Part shown: positions 41,001 through 50,439 of the stretch, in pieces
How the letters are laid out: every line of letters starts with the position of its first letter
Numbering within the stretch: position 1 is the first letter of the stretch
Assembly (NCBI GenBank): GCA_001897995.1
Contig: MKRV01000266.1
Span: forward strand, 1-64,000
Direction: 5' to 3'
From: Alphaproteobacteria bacterium 65-37
Lineage (GTDB): Bacteria; Pseudomonadota; Alphaproteobacteria; Reyranellales; Reyranellaceae
Length of the DNA: 64,000 bases
Made by a program: the position numbers and the translations under genes
The notes under the pieces: generated by a model
What the model was told of the DNA's origin: nothing
Databases searched by the model: none
Seen by the model: the letters and a program-made list of their open reading frames with translations, nothing else

Positions 41001-41900
41001 TCAGTGCCGTCGACCGGCAGGAGCCGGCGCGAACATGTCGCGCATCCGGGCGAGATAGTGATCCTCAGAGGTCGTCCACCTGAGCTCGGCAAGCAGCTTG
41101 CTGTCGGCGCCGGCCGGATAGCGAAGCTTGTCGCTTTGGTCGGTCGCGGCCGCCAACGCGGCTTCTGCGACTTCCGCTTCGGTGCAGTAAGCCGTCGGGT
41201 AGCTGGCCAACTTCTGGAAATACGATTGAGCGAAGGCGCCATAATCGTCCGGGATCAAACCCTGCAGCCGCGGTCCGGCATTCGCGCTGAAGTTCGTGGT
41301 CGGCGCGTAGCCCGGCTCGATCAGCCTGGCTTTGATGCCGAATGGCTCCAACTCGTAGGACAGCGCTTCGGTGAAGCCTTCGACGGCGCACTTACTGGCC
41401 GCGTAGACCGCGGAGAGCGGCATCGGTCCGATGCCGGCACTCGATGTCACATTGATGATGGTGCCGCAGCCTCGTGCGCGCATACGCGGTATCACGGCGC
41501 GACAGGTGGCGAAGACGCCGAAGGTATTGGTCTCGAATATCTCGTGCACCACGCGGTCCGGCGTCGCCTCGACGATCGAGGCCAGTCCGATTCCCGCGTT
41601 GTTCACCAGGACGTCGATGGCCCCGAAGGCGGCGGCAGCTTCCTCGAGCGCATTCTCGATGCTCTTCGAATCGGTAACGTCGAGGGGCAGCACGACCAGC
41701 CGATCGGAGGGCAGCCGATCGGAGGGCAGCCGATGGGAGGGCAGCCGATGGGAGGGCAGCCGATGGGAGGCAGCCGCGAACACTTCGGGATCAGGACGCC
41801 GCATCGTGGCGACGACGTTCCATCCGCGGCGGTGAAAGAGGTCCGCCATCGCCTTGCCGTAGCCTGAAGACGTACCGGTTATCAGGACTGTCCTCGTCAT
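41001..41900 (-). CDS. SDR family oxidoreductase with in-frame pentapeptide repeat insertion
   Basis: LITGTSSGYGKAMADLF, NNAGIGLAS, YAASKCAVEGF; SHRLPSHRLPSHRLPSDRLPSDRL. Confidence 0.88.
   Translation of the reverse strand: MTRTVLITGTSSGYGKAMADLFHRRGWNVVATMRRPDPEVFAAASHRLPSHRLPSHRLPSDRLPSDRLVVLPLDVTDSKSIENALEEAAAAFGAIDVLVNNAGIGLASIVEATPDRVVHEIFETNTFGVFATCRAVIPRMRARGCGTIINVTSSAGIGPMPLSAVYAASKCAVEGFTEALSYELEPFGIKARLIEPGYAPTTNFSANAGPRLQGLIPDDYGAFAQSYFQKLASYPTAYCTEAEVAEAALAAATDQSDKLRYPAGADSKLLAELRWTTSEDHYLARMRDMFAPAPAGRRH
41701..41774. repeat. 15-bp tandem repeat, ~5 copies (CGATSGGAGGGCAGC)
   Basis: cgatcggagggcagc x2, cgatgggagggcagc x2, cgatgggaggcagc x1 (14 bp). Confidence 0.95.
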
Positions 41901-41947
41901 TATCTGTGCTCCTGTTTGCTGGCCTGCCCCAACCTAGACGAGGAATT

Positions 41948-41993
41948 TGGACGATAAATAATTGATCATCCTGATTTGATTACCTATCGTCCA
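41948..41993. promoter_or_regulatory. divergent-promoter inverted repeat TGGACGATA...TATCGTCCA
   Basis: 9-bp perfect arms 41948-41956 and 41985-41993 between the SDR and AraC genes; internal TGATCA. Confidence 0.65.
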
Positions 41994-41996
41994 GAT

Positions 41997-42935
41997 ATGG
42001 ACCCTTTGAGCGAAGTGATCGGGTTGCTCCGACCCCATGCCGCCCTGTCGAAGCCAATCACCGGGCGAGGCCGGTGGGGCGTCCGCTACGCCGCTTATGG
42101 CCAGCCGGGCTTTGCCCTTGTTCTCGAGGGCCGTTGCTGGCTGGCCGTAGAGGACGCCGAGCCGGCGCTTGTCGATCGTGGAGACTTCGTGCTGCTGCCG
42201 GCCACGCCGGCCTTCGCGCTGATGAGCGAGCCTGGCGCCGATTGCCTTCCGGTGGAGCCGACGAACGTCGCCGTTCGGCACGGCGATGCGACAGGGGAGC
42301 CGGACTTTCGGATGTTCGGCGGGGCCTTCCAGGTCGAGCCGGCGCATGCTGGCATGCTGCTCGCGCTGCTGCCTCGGGTGATCCATGTCAGGGCCGCCGA
42401 TCGCGGCACTGAGCGTCTCGCCCGTTTGGTCGATCTGATTGCCGAAGAGTGCGCCGGTGTGGCGCCCGGACGCGACATGATCCTCGAGCGGCTTCTGGAA
42501 GTCATGATGATGGAGTGCCTTCGCGGCAATGGACCGGCCGGGAACGGAATCGGCGAGGGAGGACTGTCGGCAGATCTGCTCGCTGGACTGCGCGATGGCG
42601 CGTTGGCGAGAGCGCTGGAGGTGCTCCATGCCGACGTGCGGGCGAAATGGACGGTGGCCGGGCTCGCCAAGCTTGCCGGCATGTCGCGGTCGGCTTTTGC
42701 GGCGCGGTTCGCCGAAGTCCTCGGCTGCAGTCCGATCGAGTACCTGCTGCGTTGGCGGATGACGTTGGCGTGCGACGCCTTGAGGCGGGGTGGGGTGCCG
42801 CTCGATCGCGTTGCCTTGGCGATTGGCTACGACTCCGCCAGCGCCTTCAGCACGGCTTTTCGTAAACGATTTGGCTGCTCCCCCGGAGCTTACGGCCGCG
42901 CGCAGCAGACAGGACGAACCGCTGCCCTGCAGTAA
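41997..42935 (+). CDS. AraC family transcriptional regulator (cupin_6 N-terminus)
   Basis: MDPLSEVIGLLRPHAALSKPITGRGRWGVRY; C-term MSRSAFAARFAEVLGCSPIEYLLRWRM...IGYDSASAFSTAFRKRFGCSPGAYG. Confidence 0.92.
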   Translation: MDPLSEVIGLLRPHAALSKPITGRGRWGVRYAAYGQPGFALVLEGRCWLAVEDAEPALVDRGDFVLLPATPAFALMSEPGADCLPVEPTNVAVRHGDATGEPDFRMFGGAFQVEPAHAGMLLALLPRVIHVRAADRGTERLARLVDLIAEECAGVAPGRDMILERLLEVMMMECLRGNGPAGNGIGEGGLSADLLAGLRDGALARALEVLHADVRAKWTVAGLAKLAGMSRSAFAARFAEVLGCSPIEYLLRWRMTLACDALRRGGVPLDRVALAIGYDSASAFSTAFRKRFGCSPGAYGRAQQTGRTAALQ

Positions 42936-43008
42936 CATGGAAATGGAATCCTATTTCCATTGACTCATTGAAGCCGGCGAGACTAACCTTGGGCCCAAGG
43001 AGAGACGA

Positions 43009-43776
43009 ATGCCGGACGGCTTGCAGACAACCGCGTCGATTGCGAGGGGCCTCGAAATCCTGAGGGCTTTCGCCTCCGATCAGGAGTGGCTCGGCAACCA
43101 GGAGCTGGCGGAACTGACCGGCCTGCCGAAGTCCACGATCAGCCGGGCCACGAACACGCTGGTCGCGGCTGGTTTCCTCGAATCGGGAGAGGGCCAGCAG
43201 AAGTTCCGCCTCGGACCTGCCGTCCTTCTGCTCGCAGGTCGCGTGACCGGCCTCGAGGCGCTGCGTGTCGCGCTGCGTCCAGAACTTCAGGCCGTGGCGT
43301 CGGGCTTTGGTGTCAGCGTCGGCGCTGCTCATGTCGACCGCGAGGACATCGTCTACTTCGAGTATCGGCGCTCGAGTGCGCCCGTATCGTTGTCACTGTC
43401 GGTGGGATCGCGTGTGCCGATCCTCAACACTGCGGCGGGATCGGCGATCCTGGCCTTGTCGTCGGCCGGCGAACGCGAGCTGATCTTCACGACGGCCGCC
43501 GAGCGCGGCGGCCGGCCGGCTACCGACGCGTTGCAGCGTCAGGTCGCCCAGGCGGAGGACGAATACCACCGTGACGGTTATTGCCGGTCGTTCGGCACGT
43601 GGCACGCCGAGGTCAATGCCATTGCCGTGCCTTACCGGGTTCCCGCCAGTGGACTGCTGACGGCGCTGACGGCGGCGGGCCCGCCATACAGCGTATCCAA
43701 GGAACACCTTGAGAAGGAGGTCGCGCCCGGTCTTCACAAGCTGATCCGGACCCTGGACTCGAGGTATGGCCGATGA
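43009..43776 (+). CDS. IclR family transcriptional regulator
   Basis: TASIARGLEILRAFASDQEWLGNQELAELTGLPKSTISRATNTLVAAGFLE. Confidence 0.92.
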   Translation: MPDGLQTTASIARGLEILRAFASDQEWLGNQELAELTGLPKSTISRATNTLVAAGFLESGEGQQKFRLGPAVLLLAGRVTGLEALRVALRPELQAVASGFGVSVGAAHVDREDIVYFEYRRSSAPVSLSLSVGSRVPILNTAAGSAILALSSAGERELIFTTAAERGGRPATDALQRQVAQAEDEYHRDGYCRSFGTWHAEVNAIAVPYRVPASGLLTALTAAGPPYSVSKEHLEKEVAPGLHKLIRTLDSRYGR

Positions 43777-44771
43777 CCGACGATGCGGCCTTCAAGGCGA
43801 TCTCTCGCCGGCTTCTGCTGAATGCCTTCGTGGCGACCGGCAGCGCCTCTTTGTCCGCGGCCGCCTTCGGCCAGGGCGCGTCGGGAGGCACGACGAAACT
43901 CATCGTCCCCTATGCGACGGGGGGAACCGCCGATCTCGTCGCACGCGCGGCCGGCGACCGCATTGCGCAGAAGCTGGGCGCGCCCGTCGTGCCCGACTAC
44001 CGTCCGGGCGGCAACCTCGTGATCGGGGCGCAGGCCGCGGCAGCGGCTCCTCCCGATGGCCGGACCTTGTTTCTGGGAACGGGCACCAGCCAGTGCCTCA
44101 ACCCTTTGCTTCGGAGCGATCTGCCCTATCGCGCCGATCAGTTCGCGCCCGTCGCGATGCTGACCGAGAACTCCTATCTCTTCGTGGTGCCGCCGAGCAG
44201 CCCGGCACGCTCGCTCAAGGAGTTCGTCGACTACGCCAGGCAGAAGCCCGGGCAGCTGAACTACGGCTCCTTCGGCGTCGGCAACATCACGCATCTCGGG
44301 ACCGAGTGGCTGTGTCAGATGGCCGGCATATCGATGCAGAACGTGCCTTACCGGGCCGGCACGCAGGCCGATCTCGACCTTCTCGGCGGTCGGCTGGACT
44401 TCCTGATGACGACGTTCTCGATCCTTCCTCACGTGAAGTCCGGTGCGGCCAGGGCGCTCGCGGTCTCCATGCCCGAGCGGTTCGCTTTGCTTGCGGAAAC
44501 GCCGACCGTCGCGGAGCAGGGATATCCCGACTATGACGTTCGAGGCTGGTTCGCCCTGTTTGCGCCGACCGGCACGCCGGCGCCGCTGCTGAAATCCCTG
44601 AACGAGGCCTGCAACCTGGCGATGGCCGACGCCTCGGTGCGCGAGGCCTTCGCGCCGCAGGGGCTCGTTCCGGTCGGGGGCGCTCCCGACCTCCTCGCCA
44701 AGCAGATCGCGGCGGAAAATGCACGCTGGGCGCCGATCATCGAGCGGCTCGGATTGCGGGACAAGGCCTAG
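43773..44771 (+). CDS. tripartite tricarboxylate transporter (Bug/TctC) substrate-binding protein
   Basis: LIVPYATGGTADLVARAAGDRIAQKLGAPVVPDYRPGGNLVIGAQAAA. Confidence 0.92.
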   Translation: MTDDAAFKAISRRLLLNAFVATGSASLSAAAFGQGASGGTTKLIVPYATGGTADLVARAAGDRIAQKLGAPVVPDYRPGGNLVIGAQAAAAAPPDGRTLFLGTGTSQCLNPLLRSDLPYRADQFAPVAMLTENSYLFVVPPSSPARSLKEFVDYARQKPGQLNYGSFGVGNITHLGTEWLCQMAGISMQNVPYRAGTQADLDLLGGRLDFLMTTFSILPHVKSGAARALAVSMPERFALLAETPTVAEQGYPDYDVRGWFALFAPTGTPAPLLKSLNEACNLAMADASVREAFAPQGLVPVGGAPDLLAKQIAAENARWAPIIERLGLRDKA

Positions 44772-44797
44772 GAAACCGAAAGCAAGGAGCCGGTAAG

Positions 44798-45184
44798 ATG
44801 ACGAAGTCGCGAACAGTTGCAGAAATTCTCGCCGCCATTGGGGACGCCTTCAAGGCGCACGACGCCAAGGGAATCGCCGCCCAATTCGCCGATGATGGTG
44901 TCTTCGTGAATGCCGTCGGCGATCTCGCCGGCGACACCTACACCGGGCCCACCGAGGTCCGCGGCTACTTCGAGAAGGTGTTCGCCGATACGCCCGACGT
45001 CGCCTGGGTGCCGCGCGCCGCGCCGATCGTCATCGGCAGCGACCAGGCCGTCACCCAATGGTGCCGCAAGGCGACCACCAAGACCGGCGAGGTCATGCAG
45101 TGGTACGGCGTCGACCTCTATGCCTTCCGCGACGGCATGGTGGTCAAGAAAGACACTTATGTGAAGAACGTCACGGTGAAGTAA
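44798..45184 (+). CDS. SnoaL-like/NTF2-fold protein
   Basis: ILAAIGDAFKAHDAKGIAAQFADDGVFVNAVGDLAGDTYTGPTEVRGYFEKVF. Confidence 0.8.
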   Translation: MTKSRTVAEILAAIGDAFKAHDAKGIAAQFADDGVFVNAVGDLAGDTYTGPTEVRGYFEKVFADTPDVAWVPRAAPIVIGSDQAVTQWCRKATTKTGEVMQWYGVDLYAFRDGMVVKKDTYVKNVTVK

Positions 45185-45313
45185 GGCGCCAGGTAGAGCA
45201 GGAATGCGCGAGGCTGCGCGATCGCGTGTCGTGCGGCCTTGCCCTTGCTCTCAAGGCGGCGGTCCAAACGGGCCCTTACTATCGGCGACTGCGCTTGCGT
45301 GGTTTTGAGTAGA

Positions 45314-46237
45314 TCATTGAGATTTTGTTGACGTCGATGACTCCGATCGCCCGGCATGACGAATTTTCACCAGTCCGGCCCATGCCATGGCCTTGATCAT
45401 CAGCCAGCTCAGATCCAACTCCCACCACTTATCGCCATGCTTAGCCGACTGAGGGAAAGCATGATGATTGTTGTGCCAGCCTTCACCGAAAGCAAGCAAG
45501 CCAACGATCGGGTTGTTGCGGCTGTTGTCCGATGTTGCGTGATTTCGATAGCCCCAGATATGGCAAACGGAATTGACCGAGAAGGTCACGTGCCAGACAA
45601 AGACGGTCCGTACTGCGGCACCCCAGACGACGAGGCTCAATCCGAATTGCACTGCTTCGGCGGTAGTGCCTTCTCTCAAGATCACGGCCAACGCACCTGC
45701 CATGAAATAGACAAGCCAAATCACCGGCGCGAAGTAGCCCCAGATGCCGCCCTTCTCGAGCCAGACATAGAATGGGTCCTTCAACAGGTCCTTGGCATAG
45801 CGCTCCATGAGAGTATCGGGATCGGTATTGTCGCTGGCGGCGAATAGCCAGCCGATATGAGACCAGAAAAAACTGGTCCTTGGGCTGTGCGGATCGCGAG
45901 GGTCGTCGGTGTGCTGATGGTGGCGCCGATGGATCGCAACCCAGTATGCAGGGCCAAACTGGTAGGCCAATACTCCCAGGACCGCCAGGAAATGCTCGAA
46001 CCGCTTCGAACAAGACAGCCCCCTATGGGCGAGCAGGCGGTGATAGCCAATATTGATCCCGAGCACGGAGAGGACGGATCCAATGGCTGCAAGCAGCACG
46101 CCCGTCCAACTGAAGAAGTAAGGAATCAGGGCCAGCAGCGCTACAAGATGGCAAAACGCCATCACGATCACTACAATTGGCCGTCCGGGGACTGGAAGCA
46201 GCGGATCGAGTTTGTCGGCGCCCATCACGTTAGCCAT
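45314..46237 (-). CDS. acyl-CoA/fatty acid desaturase
   Basis: His boxes HRLLAH, HRRHHQHTD, HNNHHAFP. Confidence 0.9.
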   Translation of the reverse strand: MANVMGADKLDPLLPVPGRPIVVIVMAFCHLVALLALIPYFFSWTGVLLAAIGSVLSVLGINIGYHRLLAHRGLSCSKRFEHFLAVLGVLAYQFGPAYWVAIHRRHHQHTDDPRDPHSPRTSFFWSHIGWLFAASDNTDPDTLMERYAKDLLKDPFYVWLEKGGIWGYFAPVIWLVYFMAGALAVILREGTTAEAVQFGLSLVVWGAAVRTVFVWHVTFSVNSVCHIWGYRNHATSDNSRNNPIVGLLAFGEGWHNNHHAFPQSAKHGDKWWELDLSWLMIKAMAWAGLVKIRHAGRSESSTSTKSQ

Positions 46238-46341
46238 TGGATGAGCTGCCCCAAACGAACGTTACAGACATTTACACTCTCTCTAATTCGGAAGAAGAAT
46301 ATCGCTGGCTGCAAATCGGCGGCGATTGTCTGAACTCTCTC

Positions 46342-46716
46342 TTAGTACATGCTCCGCGCGCGCTCGTCGATGAGTGCCGTTGCCAAGGCCGGACGCGCGA
46401 CAACGAAGCTCGTGGTGATTGCTGGGCCAACAATCGCCGCTGGGAGTCTGGCGTATTGCCCGCGCAGCCAAATGCCCAGTGCCTCGACCCATGGCCGGCT
46501 GCGTTCCTGGCGGACCGTGCGCCGCTCCTCGGGGGAGAGCCCGATGATGTCGCGCTCGACGGCGACTGGTGCCTTGGTGAGCCGCGCCGGGTCGAAGAAC
46601 TTGCACTGCGCATGGGCCCAATGCGCCGCCTCGACCAGCGGCGTCAAGGTGTCCGCCGAGGCGCCGATCCCGTCGCCATCGTCATTCGATGATGGTTTAG
46701 ACACCGGGCTGGCCAA
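46342..46716 (-). pseudogene. remnant of IS66-family transposase
   Basis: LVEAAHWAHAQCKFFDPARLTKAPVAVERDIIGLSPEERRTVRQERSRPWVEALGIWLRGQYARLP matches IS66 core pattern (WAHARRKFF...EERRR-RQERSRP...L-AWL), with internal deletion. Confidence 0.65.
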
Positions 46717-46899
46717 AGTGCGAGGCGCGCTCGCAGCCGCAGAGGAATTAGTGCTCTTCTATAAGAAGAATAGATCTTTGCTCGATTTGGCGGCTGCCAA
46801 ATGTTCAATGCCGAACGTCCAGGCCGCGCCAAACGATCGAATGTCAGTCATTGATGGGTGAGAACCTACCAACATCCGCATTTCATTAGGTTTCGGCGA

Positions 46900-48072
46900 T
46901 CAGCGCGATAGCGCTTCCTTCCGGTGGGAAGGCCGGAGGCCAAACCAGGGGCGAAGCCACTCGACGCGGCGCACGAGCTCGAACGTGGCAACGCAGCCGA
47001 CGACGCACAGGATCACAAGGACAAACGCTTCCAATGCGAGCGGGAGCGCCAGTCGCGTGAGTTCATGAGCAGCGAGTACAATGATCAGCTGATGAATGAT
47101 GTAGTACGGGAAAATTGCTTCAGTGAGGTATTGACGGACGGCGCCATCGCGCCCTCGGAGATGCCGGCTTGCGAACCCCAGTGCCGCGACGACCCAGCTC
47201 CATTGGTCGAAGCCGTAGGCGAAGGCCATCACGACCTTCAAAGCGATCGGGATAGACGCGCCGTCGTGATATTCCCATGTGTACGTCGATCGCAGGATGA
47301 ACGCTGTGATTCCGACACCGAGCGCGAGCCAGCGTAGAGATTCAAGCGTTCGCATGATCGAATTGTCTCGAAGTACTGTGAAGCCGAACAGGAACGCCGA
47401 GAAGAAGACCGCGTGTAGGTACCAATCGTCGACCAAGCCATGCGTTTCTGGAAAGAAGTGTTCGAGGCCTATGCGCATCATCGTCAAGAACACCGACGGT
47501 ACGACTAGAAGCCTCCAACCGCGCAGGATGCGGTGGAAGGACGGAACCGACGATAGGCGGCCCATTTTTCCCAAGCCGAGCGCAAGCAGTGTCGTGTAAA
47601 TCCACAGGTAGGCAACGAACCACAAATGCTCCCAGTTGGGCATCTGAAGACATCGTTCTGAATTGCAAAGCCGGTGGCGCAGATCGAAGTACCGCGGCAA
47701 GAACCGCCAGAAGTCCCCGTGATACCTGAATTGCTCGATGGCCTTGACGTACAGCTGAGGTGGAGACACCGCGATCACTGCGAACAGGAGCGGCGGCAAG
47801 AGGAAGACGCTGCGAGCGACGAAGAGTTCTCGTGGTGCCATGCGACGACACATGAAGGATGTGGCAGCACCCGAGATCATGAACAAAAGGAGCAGGCGCC
47901 ACGGGGCGCTCCACTCCAGCACCACCGCGAGCCAGGGAACGATACGCGGGCTCTTCACCTCCCATTCAGCCGGCGCATAGAACATGCCGACATGGAAGAG
48001 GATCAGGATCGCAAACGCGCCAATTCGCAGCCAATCAAGGTCAGTGCGCCGTTCCGCCATTGGACCACCCAC
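46900..48072 (-). CDS. acyltransferase family 3 membrane protein (OpgC/MdoC-like)
   Basis: ERRTDLDWLRIGAFAILILFHVGMFY, multi-TM, YIIHQLIIVLAAHELTRLALP. Confidence 0.8.
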   Translation of the reverse strand: MGGPMAERRTDLDWLRIGAFAILILFHVGMFYAPAEWEVKSPRIVPWLAVVLEWSAPWRLLLLFMISGAATSFMCRRMAPRELFVARSVFLLPPLLFAVIAVSPPQLYVKAIEQFRYHGDFWRFLPRYFDLRHRLCNSERCLQMPNWEHLWFVAYLWIYTTLLALGLGKMGRLSSVPSFHRILRGWRLLVVPSVFLTMMRIGLEHFFPETHGLVDDWYLHAVFFSAFLFGFTVLRDNSIMRTLESLRWLALGVGITAFILRSTYTWEYHDGASIPIALKVVMAFAYGFDQWSWVVAALGFASRHLRGRDGAVRQYLTEAIFPYYIIHQLIIVLAAHELTRLALPLALEAFVLVILCVVGCVATFELVRRVEWLRPWFGLRPSHRKEALSR

Positions 48073-48670
48073 ACCCTATAACAACGAGGAATCGGCCTCA
48101 TTGAGCGCAACAGCGAGCGATGAAATGGTGATATTGGCGGATTTCGATGTCGTCGTTGGTCCACACGTAGAATTTCAGACGCTGTGCGGCCTGTTTGCGG
48201 CGGCGATCCGTGCATGTGGCCATAGCACAAATCAGGTTGGCTCTGAATGAGAGTGCCTACTTTGAGTTCGATGACGTCGAAAGTCCTCTACAGGTATACA
48301 GCCGAGCCGACATCGAGAGGGTGCATGCCGCCGGCATCACCCTGTACCATCCATTGCCGGGGACGAAAAAGGGCAAGCCCGATCCGGCTCTGCCGCGCGA
48401 TGATGACGGGCTCGGCATAGCGGTCTGGCGCCAACGCACGTCCACGCCGTCAACTTCCTGCAGTTCTAGCGTTTCGCCGTGATCTGACACTCAGTAGCGT
48501 CTCGGTCACAGGCCGATTCCCGCTGTCCTCACCTTCGGCAAATCGGACCCGTGGTCTTCTTCGAGCCGCCCGTCATAAACTCACAGCCGCTGGAGGCCCG
48601 CGATCCGATGAGCTGCTTCTTGTTCGCGGCGCGCTCCCAGTCAAGAAGCCAGGCTAGCAGGTCTTCTGCT

Positions 48671-49063
48671 CTACTTACTTGCTTCGAGCAGCGCCTTATG
48701 GATGCGGTCCGCCAGCCTTCCCGCGCTGCCTTTTTGCCGCTGGTAGTCGATGCCTTGCACGACATAAGCCGTCTTGTTGTCGACCGCGATGCAGTAGACC
48801 AGGAGGGACGCACCTCCCTGTGCCGGTCCTCCGGATACGACCATCAGCTTTCCGGGTGTTCGATTGACGGAATACGAATATCCTTGGTCGCCGGCTTCCT
48901 GTTGGGCGATTTCGGCGCATCTATCGATGCTTAGTTTGGCAGCGTCGATGCGCTCGACGTTGAAGGCGACATTGAAAGTGTCCGGCGCCGCTTGGGTTAG
49001 TCTTGGGGCAAGTCCTGTGGCAAAGCCGAAGACAAGTGCTGTCGAAGCGATCAACATTCGCAT
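48671..49063 (-). CDS. hypothetical exported protein (DUF6180-like?)
   Basis: Signal peptide MRMLIASTALVFGFATGLAPRLTQAAP; AFNVERIDAAKLSIDRCAEIAQQEAGDQGYSYSVNRTPGKLMVVSGG. Confidence 0.6.
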   Translation of the reverse strand: MRMLIASTALVFGFATGLAPRLTQAAPDTFNVAFNVERIDAAKLSIDRCAEIAQQEAGDQGYSYSVNRTPGKLMVVSGGPAQGGASLLVYCIAVDNKTAYVVQGIDYQRQKGSAGRLADRIHKALLEASK

Positions 49064-49153
49064 AAGCCGAACTTCCTTGGTTGAGACAATCGCAGATTGA
49101 TCAAGCGCCTGCTGCCTTGGATGGGCGCTCCGATGGCCCGAACAAGAAAAATC

Positions 49154-49789
49154 TCATAGGGCGCCTTCGATGATGAATTCGACCCGGCGGTTCTTCTGTC
49201 TTCCCTCCGGGTTGTCGGAACCGTCCGCATTCTTGTTCGGTGCGACGGGCGAGGATTCGCCTTTGCCTTCGGTCGACTTTACGGAAGCGACGCCGGCCGT
49301 TTGAAGCCACGTCTTGACCGACGACGCACGCCGTTCGGAGAGTTGCTGATTGTAGTTGTCGTCACCTTTGGAATCCGTGTGGCCGATGATGGCCACCGCC
49401 GCTTTCGGCATCGTCTTCAATGCATCGGCGAGCCTCGCCAGCACCGGGCGTGCGTCGGCACGAATATCGAACTTGTCGAAGTCGAAGAGAACATCGCCGG
49501 GTAGATCGACGATGATTTTCTTTCCGTTCTGCCGAGCCCCCAGTTCCGACAAGGTTCTTTCCGTCTGGAGACGGGTTTGGGAATCCATGTTCTTGAGACC
49601 GAATGTCGAGACCTGAGTGGTCGGACTGGCACGGCTCTCGGCCGGACGTTCTACAAAGGTCGACTGCCCGATTTCGACCTCTTCGAAACGCGACGGCCTG
49701 TCGCCAATGGCCGGACCATCGAATTCCAGCGTGAATGCCGATGCCGAGACGGGGAGCACAACGGCGAGCGCCGTGAGCGCGATTCGCAT
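49154..49789 (-). CDS. OmpA family protein
   Basis: DVLFDFDKFDIRADARPVLARLADAL...IIGHTDSKGDDNYNQQLSERRASSVKTWL...GRQKNRRVEFII. Confidence 0.88.
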   Translation of the reverse strand: MRIALTALAVVLPVSASAFTLEFDGPAIGDRPSRFEEVEIGQSTFVERPAESRASPTTQVSTFGLKNMDSQTRLQTERTLSELGARQNGKKIIVDLPGDVLFDFDKFDIRADARPVLARLADALKTMPKAAVAIIGHTDSKGDDNYNQQLSERRASSVKTWLQTAGVASVKSTEGKGESSPVAPNKNADGSDNPEGRQKNRRVEFIIEGAL

Positions 49790-50247
49790 TATTTCGCAAG
49801 CTCCAGCGGGATCGTCACGCCGGGAGCATTGGTGTCGTTGCCGGACTTGCCGGGATTGAAGACCAGCGTCAGTTTTTTCGTGCCGGCCGGTACCACGCCG
49901 GGGAAGACAAGATCGCCCTCCATGGTCTGCCCATTGGCGATCCGCATCCACTTGTTGTCGGCGATTTGACGAAGGTGAAGCCGGTCCTGCTCGCCTTCAC
50001 CCCAGGCCAGATAGGCGTTTTCCCTGTCGTTCATGTCGACGAAAGTCGTCCGATGGCTGTCGAAGCTTGCAAGGACGCGGACGGTGGTGGCGTCCTCGCC
50101 AATGGTGACGGCTTTGACGTTGACAGTAAGCCCGACCGGGACGCTTACCTGGCCGCCGGTGACGGAATACTTCCGATCATCGGCGAGCGACGTGCTGGAT
50201 ATCAAAAGCGAAAGTACGACGATAAACTCTTTTGTTATCGACCCCAT
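49789..50247 (-). CDS. hypothetical exported protein, translationally coupled to ompA-like gene
   Basis: MGSITKEFIVVLSLLISSTSLADDRKYSVTGGQVSVPVGLTVNVKAV; TAATG overlap with the OmpA start. Confidence 0.65.
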   Translation of the reverse strand: MGSITKEFIVVLSLLISSTSLADDRKYSVTGGQVSVPVGLTVNVKAVTIGEDATTVRVLASFDSHRTTFVDMNDRENAYLAWGEGEQDRLHLRQIADNKWMRIANGQTMEGDLVFPGVVPAGTKKLTLVFNPGKSGNDTNAPGVTIPLELAK

Positions 50248-50439
50248 TGTCCTGCGCACTACATGATCTCCCGGTGGAGCAAAATTCACTTTGCTTAGAA
50301 TGCCAACTCGTCCTGCAGCTGGGTGACGCGTCGTCTTGGCCTCCTGTTCTCTTTCTGCTGAACACTCGCCACTTCTTCAACTGTCCCGGAACGCACCGAT
50401 GACCGAAAAGGATTATGTGACGAGATTTGTCGCGATCGT

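Noticed and set aside
48195-48482. Possible small plus-strand gene (95 aa, YFEFDDVESPLQVYSRADIERVHAAGITLYHPLPG...)
   Set aside because: No recognised family and weak start context; could be a remnant, but I cannot support it.
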